From positions 1-60,658 of the forward strand of contig CAZHNS010000013.1 of the NCBI GenBank assembly GCA_964534175.1: 60,658 nt of DNA, in the 5' to 3' direction. The notes below the pieces were generated by a model. That model was not told the DNA's origin. It worked only from the letters and a program-made list of their open reading frames with translations, and searched no databases. Each line of letters opens with the position of its first letter. Position 1 is the stretch's first letter. This document shows, one piece after another, positions 32,737-41,669 of the stretch. The position numbers and the translations under genes were made by a program. Source of the stretch: JAFGHJ01 sp964534175 (GTDB lineage Bacteria > Hydrothermota > UBA3072).

Positions 32737-35667
32737 GTGAAAAAGCAAGGAATTATAAAAATTTTAATTATTTTAATTTTACTCTTATCTCTATCCTGTT
32801 CGACAGCTCAGTATGTTAAATGCGATGGCTACAATTACAAATCAGTAGAAGATGATCCTTTAAAAGCTCGAATTTACACGCTGGATAACGGAATGAAAGT
32901 GTATATGACAGTTTTCAGAGATGAGCCAAGAATTCAAACATGTATAGCAGTTCGTGTCGGAAGCAAAAATGATCCTGCGGAAACCACTGGTCTTGCGCAT
33001 TATTTAGAACATCTCCTTTTTAAGGGAACAGATGATTTCGGTACTGTTGATTTTGAAAATGAAAAAGTTTTACTCGATTCAATCGAGGCTCTTTACGAAA
33101 TGCATCGCATGGAAACAGATTCCCTTATTCGCGAAAAGATTTATAGTAAAATAGACAGTTTATCTTACCGGGCGTCCAAATTTGCCGTGGCGTCCGAATA
33201 TGATAAGATGCTTTCGGTCGTGGGTGCGCGCCGGACAAACGCATTTACAAGCAATGATTTTACCTGTTTCGTTAATGATATTCCTTCTAACCAGATCGAG
33301 CAATGGTTGAAAATCGAATCCGAGCGGTTTCGCGATCCTGTTTTCAGGTTATTTCACACTGAGCTGGAGGTTGTCTACGAGGAAAAAAACCGTTCAATGG
33401 ATGATGATAGGAGTAAAAAGTGGGAAGCTATGTGTGCGGGCCTGTGGCCGAATCATCCATACGGAACGCAGACAACTCTGGGAGATCCTGAACATCTTAA
33501 GAATCCTTCTATAAAAAATGTTTATGATTATTACAAAAAATGGTATGTTCCAAACAATATGGCTATATGTTTGTCCGGTGATTTTGATCCTGATTCCATG
33601 ATAAAAATGATAGATGAAGCGTTCGGAGAATTTGAATCCAAAAAATTACCTGAATTGGAATTACCAATAGAAGATCCAATAACTGCTCCTATTGAAAAGG
33701 ATGTGATAGGACCGGATATGGAAAGTGTGTTTATTGGCTTCCGCTTCCCCGGTGCGAAATCAAAGGAAGCCGAATTGTTACTTGTGACGGATTGGATTAT
33801 GGCAAATGGTGTAGCGGGTATCATTGATTTAAATCTCAAGCAAAAACAATTGGTGATTGAACCTTATTCGGGAACTGACATTAAAGCTGATTACTCATCC
33901 CATTTATTTGGCGGTCGTCCACGTGAGGGGCAGTCTCTGGAAGAGGTAAAGGATTTATTATTAGCTCAAATTGATTCGCTGAAAGAAGGAGCTTTTCCTG
34001 ATTGGTTGCCGGGCGCTGCTGTGAAAAATATAAAACTTAATGAGATTAAAAGTTTTGAAAGTAATTGGACCAGGGCACTTGCATTTGTGGATGCTTTTAT
34101 AAGTCAGCAAAAATGGGAAGAAGTGGTTAATAAATGGAAATTTCGAGAATCAATCAAAAAGAAAGACATCGTTGATTTCGTCGGGAAATATTATGGAGAT
34201 AATTATGTGGTCGTATACAAGAGAACCGGAGAGGATACGAACGTCGTAAAAATACAAAAGCCGCCTATTACCCCTGTAGAACTTAATAGGAATATACAAT
34301 CGGGATTTTTTAAAGCGGTAGAAAACATGGATGTTCCGGAAATAGAGCCCGTTTTCTTGGATTTTGAAAAAGATCTGGAACATATTGCATTTAGAGATGA
34401 TATCGAGATTTTATACAAGCAAAATAAAGATAATGACCTATTTTCAATGACTTATCTTGTGGATATGGGAAATAATCATAATAAAAAGCTCGGAATTGCT
34501 TTGGAATATTTGACATATCTCGGAACATCTAAATATTCACCGGAAGAATTTAAGCAAGAATCTTATAAGCTTGGTTGTTCTTTCGGTGCCTGGGCAAAAG
34601 ATGACCAGCTCCGGATATTTTTTTCCGGATTGTCAGAAACATTTGAGGATGGCTTAAGGCTTTTTGAGCATCTACTTGACGACGCTAAAGGAAACCCTGA
34701 GGCATTAGAAAACTTAGTCAAGGATATCTTAAAGAAACGAGAGGATGCTAAATTGAACAAACGTACAATTTTGTTTGATGCTATGTATGACTATGGTGTT
34801 TACGGTAAGAATTCGCCTTTTAGAAATATTCTCCGAGAGGCAGAATTGAAAGAGCTTACTTCTGAAGAATTGATTGATATAGTCAAACAGATTTCCAATT
34901 ACAAGCACAGGATTCTCTATTATGGTCCGCTTACTAAATCTGAATTGAAAGAACTGCTTGCCAGGTATCACGAATTACCGGATTCATTACAACAGATCCC
35001 TGAGGAGAAAAAATACCAACAATTGCCTACTTTGAAGAACAAAATCTATGTATGTGATTACGATATGAAACAGGCGGAAATTATAATGCTTTCAAAAAGT
35101 GTTCCTTATAATCGGGACAATATTGGTGTGCGCAGATTATTTAATGAGTATTATGGCGGAAACATGTCATCAGTTGTATTCCAGACGCTGCGCGAATCCA
35201 GGGCGCTTGCGTATGCAGTTTGGGGAGCTTATCGGAGTCCGGACAGACCCGAAAGAGCACATTATATCTTTTCGTATATTGGCACTCAAGCTGACAAGCT
35301 TGGAGAATCACTTGATGGTATGTTTGATTTACTGAATAACATGCCCGAATCCGAGAAGCTTCTGGAGGACTCTAAAGATGCAATTATCAAACAACTCCAA
35401 ACAGAACGAATTACAAAGGAATCGATTATCTGGCGTTATGTAGATGATAAGCGAATGGGGAATGATTATAAAGATTATAGGATTGATATATACGAACAAG
35501 TACCGGAAATGACGATGAAAGATCTGGCAAAATTTTTCGATCAATATATAAAAGGAAAGAAATATACCATACTTGTATTAGGGGATGTAAACAAACTTGA
35601 TTTTAATATTCTGAAGAAGTATGGAGAAGTTGAGCAGCTAAGCCTAAAGGAAGTTTTTGGTTACTGA
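32737..35667 (+). CDS. M16-family zinc metallopeptidase, lipoprotein
   Basis: Insulinase-type (pitrilysin) peptidase of about 976 aa with two clamshell halves. I start it at a GTG (32737) because AGGGAGG lies 5 nt upstream; an in-frame ATG at 32719 would include that site. LLLSLSCSTA is a lipobox, so it works in the envelope. The inverted zinc motif HYLEH (His88, Glu91, His92 from the GTG) with a downstream glutamate region (HTELEVVYEEKNRSMDDD) is intact in the N-terminal half. The C-terminal half keeps the fold marks (YYGGNMSSVVFQTLRESRALAYAVWGAY) but no zinc motif, as is normal. Likely role: degrading peptides imported or released in the periplasm. Confidence 0.88.
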   Translation: MKKQGIIKILIILILLLSLSCSTAQYVKCDGYNYKSVEDDPLKARIYTLDNGMKVYMTVFRDEPRIQTCIAVRVGSKNDPAETTGLAHYLEHLLFKGTDDFGTVDFENEKVLLDSIEALYEMHRMETDSLIREKIYSKIDSLSYRASKFAVASEYDKMLSVVGARRTNAFTSNDFTCFVNDIPSNQIEQWLKIESERFRDPVFRLFHTELEVVYEEKNRSMDDDRSKKWEAMCAGLWPNHPYGTQTTLGDPEHLKNPSIKNVYDYYKKWYVPNNMAICLSGDFDPDSMIKMIDEAFGEFESKKLPELELPIEDPITAPIEKDVIGPDMESVFIGFRFPGAKSKEAELLLVTDWIMANGVAGIIDLNLKQKQLVIEPYSGTDIKADYSSHLFGGRPREGQSLEEVKDLLLAQIDSLKEGAFPDWLPGAAVKNIKLNEIKSFESNWTRALAFVDAFISQQKWEEVVNKWKFRESIKKKDIVDFVGKYYGDNYVVVYKRTGEDTNVVKIQKPPITPVELNRNIQSGFFKAVENMDVPEIEPVFLDFEKDLEHIAFRDDIEILYKQNKDNDLFSMTYLVDMGNNHNKKLGIALEYLTYLGTSKYSPEEFKQESYKLGCSFGAWAKDDQLRIFFSGLSETFEDGLRLFEHLLDDAKGNPEALENLVKDILKKREDAKLNKRTILFDAMYDYGVYGKNSPFRNILREAELKELTSEELIDIVKQISNYKHRILYYGPLTKSELKELLARYHELPDSLQQIPEEKKYQQLPTLKNKIYVCDYDMKQAEIIMLSKSVPYNRDNIGVRRLFNEYYGGNMSSVVFQTLRESRALAYAVWGAYRSPDRPERAHYIFSYIGTQADKLGESLDGMFDLLNNMPESEKLLEDSKDAIIKQLQTERITKESIIWRYVDDKRMGNDYKDYRIDIYEQVPEMTMKDLAKFFDQYIKGKKYTILVLGDVNKLDFNILKKYGEVEQLSLKEVFGY

Positions 35668-35809
35668 CTTTGTTGTAACAAAAACAAATTACGATTTGCG
35701 TATAAGTTAAAACTTGAAATAGTTTAGTTTTTAAAATTTTGTTTAAGCAGGCTTCGGAGCTCGATATTTCACACTTTGATTTATTTTTGCGGTTTGAAAT
35801 TCGGGGTTC

Positions 35810-35837
35810 TTGACATGATTGTTAATTTGTTTAAATT
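35810..35837 (+). promoter_or_regulatory. Promoter of the GH30-GH8 unit
   Basis: TTGACA (35810-35815), a 16-nt spacer, and TAAATT (35832-35837). TTCTTGACATGAT and TAAATTAG are shared with the M16 promoter. It lies inside the upstream extension of the reading frame, which supports the later start codon. Confidence 0.7.
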
Positions 35838-35886
35838 AGGTCTAAGAAAATGTTTAAATAAAACTATAAGAATAAAGGAGATTGAA

Positions 35887-37506
35887 ATGAAAAGTATTAA
35901 ATATTCGTTAATTGGTTTTTTATTTATTAGTGGAATGATGGTCTCTACTCAGAACGATGTGCTTGCCGCAACTGCGACTGTCGATACCAGCGAAGTGCAT
36001 CAAACGATGGAAGGGTTTGGTGCATCGGTTGCCTATGAAGTTTGGCAGCTGTACAGTCATTCGGAAAAGAGTGAAGTTTATAATTATCTTTTTAAAGAGC
36101 TTGGCTTAGATATTCTTCGTCTGCGAAATGTATATGATAGAGGGGAGGATTATATTTTTGGTAATTATGCGGAAATTGTGGATAGTTTTTATTCTAAATC
36201 AGAGAATGACCCTAAAGTATTAATATCTTCCTGGTCTCCTCCTGCGGAGTTAAAGAGTAATGGCGAGCTTGGAAACGGAGGTACGCTGGACTCGACGTCG
36301 GCCGGAGAATTTTTATATGGCGATTTTGCCGAGTATTGGATGGATGCATTGGACGAATTTGCAGGCTATAATATTGTGCCTGATTATATCAGTATTCAGA
36401 ATGAGCCCACTTTTACTGCTTCTTGGGCTTCGTGCAGGTTTGCTCCGACCGAAACAGATACTCTGGCGGGATACGATCAGGCTCTTGATTCGGTTTATAA
36501 TAGATTACAAGGATTAGCTTCTCCCCCAAAGATGCTAGCGGCAGAGGTCCATGGAATAGGTTATGGTACTTTTCAGGCCTACGCGAATCAATTTAATCAT
36601 GACCATGCATATGGGCACGCTTATCATCTATATCATGGCGGTGATGGAAACGTTAATCCTGACGCGTTTAATGTTAATTTATCAGCAATAGCGAGTGGCT
36701 ATTCGGACATACCCATTTTTCAAACGGAATATGATTATGGCGGATGGTTTAATACAGGTTGGCTCATGCATAATTGTCTGGTCCATGGTAATGTTTCCGG
36801 ATATTTTTATTGGGCTGCGGTGTGGAGTGGTACAGGTGGGGTCCCACTTATTAGATTGAATTCCAGTTCTGTCTACACAATCGAACAGGTTTATTGGGTG
36901 TTCAGGCAGTATTCTAAAGCTATTCATTCCGGATGGAAAAGGGTAGGGGCAAGTGTTGATGCTGATAGTATTAAGATATCAGCTTTTATTAGCCCCGGAA
37001 ATGACGAGTTATCCATTGTAATACTTAATGTAAGTCATGGTGAGGATTCTGTGGATTTAGCTGATGTTTCGGGTTTTGATATCTCGGGAGCAAATATGGT
37101 GCGAACATCTGATACGGAGAATAGCGTTCTTGCAGGTTATTATGACGGCTCGACAGTAAATCTTCCGGCCAGATCGATTACAACAATTTCTACTATGTAC
37201 ATTGCAGGAATAGAAGACAAGAATGATAACGACTTGAATACGGTTGATTGTTACTTGTCTCAAAACTACCCAAATCCTTTCAGTATGTCGACGACAATCG
37301 AGTACTCGATAGTGAAGGCTGGTTTTGTTAAACTTTCGATTTATGATGTTTCGGGTCGAGAGGTAGAAGTATTAGTGGATGAAGTTAAACAGGCTGGAAG
37401 CCATGCTGTTGATTTTGATGCGGATGGCTTATCTCAAGGAGTTTATTTCTATAAATTGACATCGGGCGGGAACAGTACTAAAAAGAAAATGATTTTAATT
37501 AAATGA
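35887..37506 (+). CDS. GH30-family xylan/glucan hydrolase with T9SS sorting domain
   Basis: 539-aa secreted enzyme. The ATG at 35887 has AAAGGAG upstream and begins a signal peptide (to VLAATATVD). TVDTSEVHQTMEGFGASVAYEV is the usual GH30 opening. SIQNEPTF holds acid/base Glu173 and FQTEYDYGG the nucleophile Glu281; a short beta-sandwich side domain (about 360-445) follows the barrel. The tail is T9SS type A (LSQNYPNPFSMSTTIEYSI ... SQGVYFYKLTSG ... KKMILIK). Glucuronoxylanase or another xylan-related activity is likely from the GH8 and GH10 company, but GH30 also contains glucanases. Its stop overlaps the GH8 start (ATGA). Confidence 0.9.
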   Translation: MKSIKYSLIGFLFISGMMVSTQNDVLAATATVDTSEVHQTMEGFGASVAYEVWQLYSHSEKSEVYNYLFKELGLDILRLRNVYDRGEDYIFGNYAEIVDSFYSKSENDPKVLISSWSPPAELKSNGELGNGGTLDSTSAGEFLYGDFAEYWMDALDEFAGYNIVPDYISIQNEPTFTASWASCRFAPTETDTLAGYDQALDSVYNRLQGLASPPKMLAAEVHGIGYGTFQAYANQFNHDHAYGHAYHLYHGGDGNVNPDAFNVNLSAIASGYSDIPIFQTEYDYGGWFNTGWLMHNCLVHGNVSGYFYWAAVWSGTGGVPLIRLNSSSVYTIEQVYWVFRQYSKAIHSGWKRVGASVDADSIKISAFISPGNDELSIVILNVSHGEDSVDLADVSGFDISGANMVRTSDTENSVLAGYYDGSTVNLPARSITTISTMYIAGIEDKNDNDLNTVDCYLSQNYPNPFSMSTTIEYSIVKAGFVKLSIYDVSGREVEVLVDEVKQAGSHAVDFDADGLSQGVYFYKLTSGGNSTKKKMILIK

Positions 37507-38672
37507 GCTTAATGCCAAAAAGCAGGTTTTTTGTTAAAAATTTAGCGGTTATAGTTATGTTATTTTTTTCTTCAGGATCTTATCTTTATGGTCAGTCCCG
37601 GCCATTTCCTCAAAATGTGGATTATCCGTATGGGTATAAGACCTTGGTGATTTCTGCGATCGATTTACAAGTTGTATATGAGAGGTGGAAAAAGTTATAT
37701 CTCAAACGCTATAATGGAATGTATCGTGTTTCCGTGGGTGATACTGCTATAACCATTTCGGAAGGAATGGGATACGGGATGTTGATAACTGCATATTTTG
37801 GGGATAAAGAAAGATTTGACAGGCTTCTTGAGTTTTATAAGAGTAAGAGAACAGAGCAAGCACGTAATCTTATGGCCTGGAGAGTAACCCGCGACAGTGT
37901 TATTGATCCGGGTAGTGCTACGGATGGCGATCTGGATGTGGCTTTTGCTCTCATTGTTGCTCATTATCAATGGGGAGGAGACTACCTCATGGAAGCAAAC
38001 GAAATAATCTCGATTCTTAAAGAAAATTATTTCGTTAATTGCAATGGCGTTTATACAATGAAACCTGGTGCTCATTGGGGTGGTTGTGAATTAACCGACA
38101 TATCGTATTATGCGCCCGCTTACTTCCGAGTGTTTGCGTTCGAGACGAAAGATACTTTCTGGGAAACTGTGGCGGAGCATTCCTATACGATATTAAATAA
38201 CGGTGCTAATGACAGAACGGGTTTGGTGCCGGATTGGCAATCGTGTGACGGTGTTCCCGGAGGCGATCCGCCTTCGGGAAGGGATGATTATTATCACTAC
38301 GATGCCAGCAGGACTCCCTGGAGAATGGCACTTGATTACCTCTGGAATGGCAATGAGGATGCTCGGAATTGGTGTGTTAAAGTATCCGATTTTGCTGCTT
38401 CAATTGGCGCAGATAGTATAGTAGACGGATATGATTTGGATGGCAAGCCCAGGGGGCAGTATAATAATGGTCCTTTTGTTGGGGGATTCGCGGTAGGAGC
38501 GATGTGTAACAATCAGTCTGTTGTAGATTCTTTTTCTTCGAGATTGTTATATCTTGATGGTACCGGAGAAGATAATCAATACTTTAATCTTTCTCTTCGC
38601 TGTTTATATATGCTCGTGTTAACAGGAAATTTCTGGGAACCCGGATCTACGAGTAGCCATAAATTGGACTGA
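37503..38672 (+). CDS. GH8-family endo-glycanase (xylanase/endoglucanase/chitosanase type)
   Basis: 389 aa, exported: hydrophobic N-terminus LAVIVMLFFSSGSYLYGQ ends in a plausible cleavage site. The (alpha/alpha)6 family is shown by ITISEGMGYGMLITAYFGD with general acid Glu87, SATDGDLDVAFALIVAHYQWG with the conserved Asp141/143/145 cluster, and PSGRDDYYHYDASRTPWRM. It lacks a T9SS domain although its partner GH30 has one. The start codon overlaps the GH30 stop by 4 nt (ATGA), so translation is coupled. Given the neighbours, xylan or a reducing-end xylo-oligosaccharide is the most likely substrate (inference). Confidence 0.88.
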   Translation: MSLMPKSRFFVKNLAVIVMLFFSSGSYLYGQSRPFPQNVDYPYGYKTLVISAIDLQVVYERWKKLYLKRYNGMYRVSVGDTAITISEGMGYGMLITAYFGDKERFDRLLEFYKSKRTEQARNLMAWRVTRDSVIDPGSATDGDLDVAFALIVAHYQWGGDYLMEANEIISILKENYFVNCNGVYTMKPGAHWGGCELTDISYYAPAYFRVFAFETKDTFWETVAEHSYTILNNGANDRTGLVPDWQSCDGVPGGDPPSGRDDYYHYDASRTPWRMALDYLWNGNEDARNWCVKVSDFAASIGADSIVDGYDLDGKPRGQYNNGPFVGGFAVGAMCNNQSVVDSFSSRLLYLDGTGEDNQYFNLSLRCLYMLVLTGNFWEPGSTSSHKLD

Positions 38673-38733
38673 ATAATAATAAAATTCCTTAAAAACTCCT
38701 AATAATGAAAACTTTAAAATTTAGAGGGAAAAA

Positions 38734-39459
38734 ATGAAGAAACAAAATACGGTTACGAAAGACTGGTTTAAAGATTGGTCGAATGAATACGACAATACAC
38801 TGGGCAAAGTTCAAAGACATCATAAATTATTGGATTTAGTCGTCGATTCTTCCGGAGTAAAAGACGGAGATAAAGTGCTTGATATTGGTTGCGGAACAGG
38901 ATTGTTGTCATTGAAGTTTTTAGAAAAAGTGGATTGTTTGATTTACGGTATAGATAGTTCTCCTGAAATGCTTGAAATATTTAAAGGTAAAATCAAGGAA
39001 CTTAATCTTTCGAATAAAATTTCACTCGAACTTGAAGATGCCGAAAATATAGATTTTGAAGATGAAGAATTCGATATAATCGCTTCGACGGTTACGCTTC
39101 ATCATATGAAAGACAAATACCCGGCAATAAAAAAGATTTATGAACTTTTAAAAGCGGGTGGTAAATTCGTTCTGGGAGATATTGATGTGGATACAACCGG
39201 AAATTTAGAAGATCCGGAACGTCTGTTGAGGATTCTCGGTTTTTTGAAGGATGAGTTTATTCTTGCTCTAAAAGAGGGTGGAGTACAAGCCTTCAGTAGA
39301 ATGTACGATAACGGTAAAAAACACATCTTAAATGATGGTGAATTCTGTGTAAGTTTCAAACAATGGGAAGAAATTTGCAAGGGTGCTGGATTTAAAAAGG
39401 TCACAATAAGGCCATTATCGAAGTTTAAATGGTTTAAGGTTTTAGTTGCAATTAAATAG
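38734..39459 (+). CDS. Class I SAM-dependent methyltransferase
   Basis: 241-aa cytosolic Rossmann methyltransferase. VLDIGCGTGLLSLKFL is motif I, IYGIDSSPEMLEI the acidic ribose-binding loop, LELEDAENIDFEDEEFDIIASTVTLHHM motif II with its post-motif, and LLKAGGKFVLGDIDVD motif III. The C-terminal third (GVQAFSRMYDNGKKHIL...) is a cap helix-strand region that could define the substrate, which I cannot identify. GAGGG precedes the ATG. It follows GH8 by 61 nt but is functionally unrelated as far as can be seen. Confidence 0.87.
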   Translation: MKKQNTVTKDWFKDWSNEYDNTLGKVQRHHKLLDLVVDSSGVKDGDKVLDIGCGTGLLSLKFLEKVDCLIYGIDSSPEMLEIFKGKIKELNLSNKISLELEDAENIDFEDEEFDIIASTVTLHHMKDKYPAIKKIYELLKAGGKFVLGDIDVDTTGNLEDPERLLRILGFLKDEFILALKEGGVQAFSRMYDNGKKHILNDGEFCVSFKQWEEICKGAGFKKVTIRPLSKFKWFKVLVAIK

Positions 39460-39533
39460 TAAATTTACAAATATTTTATTGGTCTTGATAGGACTTAGTT
39501 TTTGATATCGCTATAGTTAACTAATGCTTAGGT

Positions 39534-39565
39534 TTCGAGGGTCCAAGGACTCAAGGGTTCGAGAA
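39534..39565. repeat. Octamer-word array between convergent genes (element E)
   Basis: Four octamers in register: TTCGAGGG, TCCAAGGA, CTCAAGGG, TTCGAGAA. No inverted partner is seen in the remaining 130-nt gap. Confidence 0.65.
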
Positions 39566-39589
39566 AAAATTTGTGCTAGTGGTGATGGT

Positions 39590-41668
39590 TTACGCGAAGA
39601 GATATGCAAGCAGGCATATTCCCGTAAAAGAGATGATTGTCGGTATTATTCCGAAGACGGGTAAAAAAAGAAAAGAAAAGAGGAATGCTCCAACGCTTCC
39701 GCCGATAAGATCAAAAGCATAAACTGAAGGTGCCACACTGTATTTTGCGCCTTTTTTTTTCAGTATATTTCCGGCAGTGGTATAAGTCCATCCGACAACT
39801 GCACCGCAGATATAACTTATAAAAGGTATAAGTAAAAACATCCAGATATTAGGATTCTCCAATTGGATTAATAAAAATTGAATAAGTAGTAATATTGCCA
39901 GCGTAAGAAACGCAACCTTTAAGTTTTTCTGCAGTTTTGTTTTCTCGGTTAGGTAAGTTCCTGTCCCTACTCCAAACATAAATAGACCGGTTATAAGTCC
40001 CACCAGATGGTATACGTTTCCATATATAATCTGAAGGCTTATGATACAGAAGTAAGAAATCCCTATAGATATGCCGCCTACAAGGGATGTTCTGAATCCG
40101 GTTTTTCTGAAAATTATAGGCAGAGGGAGCAGTAACAATAAAAGAAAAGCCGGAGCATTAAAAAGAGGTTTTAAGTGTCTGATTGCCTGGTTTTGTTTTT
40201 CCATATAGTGAAGGAGCGCAAGTAGAAAAGCTCTGGGTTTCCTGTCGCTGTTCTGTCCTATATAGTTATTGTTTAACTGTTTTTCGAATTCTTTAATTCT
40301 AAAATTAAGCAGATAAGATTTCATTATATATTCGTCTAGATACTGGAGATTCAACCTTTTTAATTCTTTTTTAATTCTTTTTTCATCGTAAGATAGAGGT
40401 GCATTTGAGAAAATGTATTTTGAATTATACCCCGGTATAACGAAATAATTGCTAAAGTTAAATCTGTAAGTCCAGAATACAAGAGAATTATAATCAAGTG
40501 TGGTTTCGTTAAGATAATCTTCACCCGAAGAAATCGAGAAAGAAACGATACCTTCTTTATTTAATTTCTCACGCAGGAGTTTGGTGAATTCCTGAGTATA
40601 AAAACGGTTGCTTGATATTGAAAGAGGATCACCTATTCCGAGAAATATGCAATCGAACTTTTGGGTGGTTTTTTTAAGGAAAAGCCTGGGATCTGAAGCT
40701 ATGAAATTTATTTTTTTTAGCAATTCATTCTCAATATTTTTTTCTAGTGTTTTTTGAATTTTGGCGTCGGGATGTACTATAGTAAAACTGTCATATTTTG
40801 TAAGCTCCTTTATTATATCGGGCCCTGCCAGTCCAAGATAAAGTATTTCTTTTTCTTCTCTTGGAGAAAGCAGCAAGGGGATGTGTATGTATTCGGAAGT
40901 TGTCTTGTCGGGGTAGGTATACGAAAGAACTCCGTTTGAAAATAGAGAGAGCTGTTCGTCTTTTTTTATTTCCATATATCTTCCGTATTTCGTTTCTATT
41001 ATATTCTCGACCACAAAACCAGTGTAGAGTTTTTCGTATGTTTTTTTTATAGAATTTTTTAGACCAGGAAAGAAGAAAATGGCTAAAAAAATTAAAATTA
41101 AAGGTATAAATTTTTTGCCTTTTAATATTATTACAGGTAGAATAAAAAGAAAGCTCACTAAAATAAGTTTTCTTGCGGGGAAAAGAACAGAAACGAATAT
41201 ATATGAAAAGAAAATTCCTCCTAAAAGATCACCGATAGAGTCTAGTATATATGGTCTTGTTATCCCTTTTAGATTATTTTCTGACAGCCCTGAAAATTTT
41301 TTCTGCCCCAGTGCGAATATCAATCCGAAATTCAAATAGATCGGAAAAAGAAGGAGAGAAGTTTCTATAAGTAGGAGAGAAATACTAAAAATCTCTCCGG
41401 GCTTATAACCTAAAAACCCCGGTATAAAGCGTAGTAAATATATGGAGAGAGGAAGATATAATGCGAGTATCAGAAAAGGTACATATAGTTTCTCTTCCGA
41501 TACTCTTCTACCCCAAAAGGAACCTATTCCTGCACCCAGAAGCCAGAAGGATATAACCAGTCCGTATGTCAGCTCATTACCATGAAAAATCATATATATT
41601 TCTCGAATTAATATATTTTGCGAGAGGATAGATAAAACTCCGGAAAGAAAAAGAAAAAATAGAAACAA
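39590..41668 (-). CDS. Membrane-embedded spermidine-synthase-like protein
   Basis: 692 aa of the fused-membrane/spermidine-synthase type. About 7 transmembrane segments (residues 1-205) begin with SQNILIREIYMIFHGNELTYGLVIS. A Rossmann aminopropyltransferase-like domain (about 225-430) contains LYLGLAGPDIIKEL at the nucleotide-binding loop and FDCIFLGIGDPLSISSNRFYTQEF at the catalytic region. Six more transmembrane segments follow (about 480-692), with YAFDLIGGSVGAFL. The glycine loop is poorer in glycine than in true spermidine synthases (GLAGPD, not GGGDG), so catalysis is uncertain. The start is a TTG one base after the stop of the upstream gene, so it depends on translational coupling. Last gene of the operon. 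Confidence 0.8.
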   Translation of the reverse strand: MFLFFLFLSGVLSILSQNILIREIYMIFHGNELTYGLVISFWLLGAGIGSFWGRRVSEEKLYVPFLILALYLPLSIYLLRFIPGFLGYKPGEIFSISLLLIETSLLLFPIYLNFGLIFALGQKKFSGLSENNLKGITRPYILDSIGDLLGGIFFSYIFVSVLFPARKLILVSFLFILPVIILKGKKFIPLILIFLAIFFFPGLKNSIKKTYEKLYTGFVVENIIETKYGRYMEIKKDEQLSLFSNGVLSYTYPDKTTSEYIHIPLLLSPREEKEILYLGLAGPDIIKELTKYDSFTIVHPDAKIQKTLEKNIENELLKKINFIASDPRLFLKKTTQKFDCIFLGIGDPLSISSNRFYTQEFTKLLREKLNKEGIVSFSISSGEDYLNETTLDYNSLVFWTYRFNFSNYFVIPGYNSKYIFSNAPLSYDEKRIKKELKRLNLQYLDEYIMKSYLLNFRIKEFEKQLNNNYIGQNSDRKPRAFLLALLHYMEKQNQAIRHLKPLFNAPAFLLLLLLPLPIIFRKTGFRTSLVGGISIGISYFCIISLQIIYGNVYHLVGLITGLFMFGVGTGTYLTEKTKLQKNLKVAFLTLAILLLIQFLLIQLENPNIWMFLLIPFISYICGAVVGWTYTTAGNILKKKGAKYSVAPSVYAFDLIGGSVGAFLFSFLFLPVFGIIPTIISFTGICLLAYLFA

Positions 41669-41669
41669 T

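Noticed and set aside
39534..39565. GGTTCGAG sequence as a tRNA T-arm
   Set aside because: No acceptor or anticodon stem can be formed around it; the word belongs to an octamer array.
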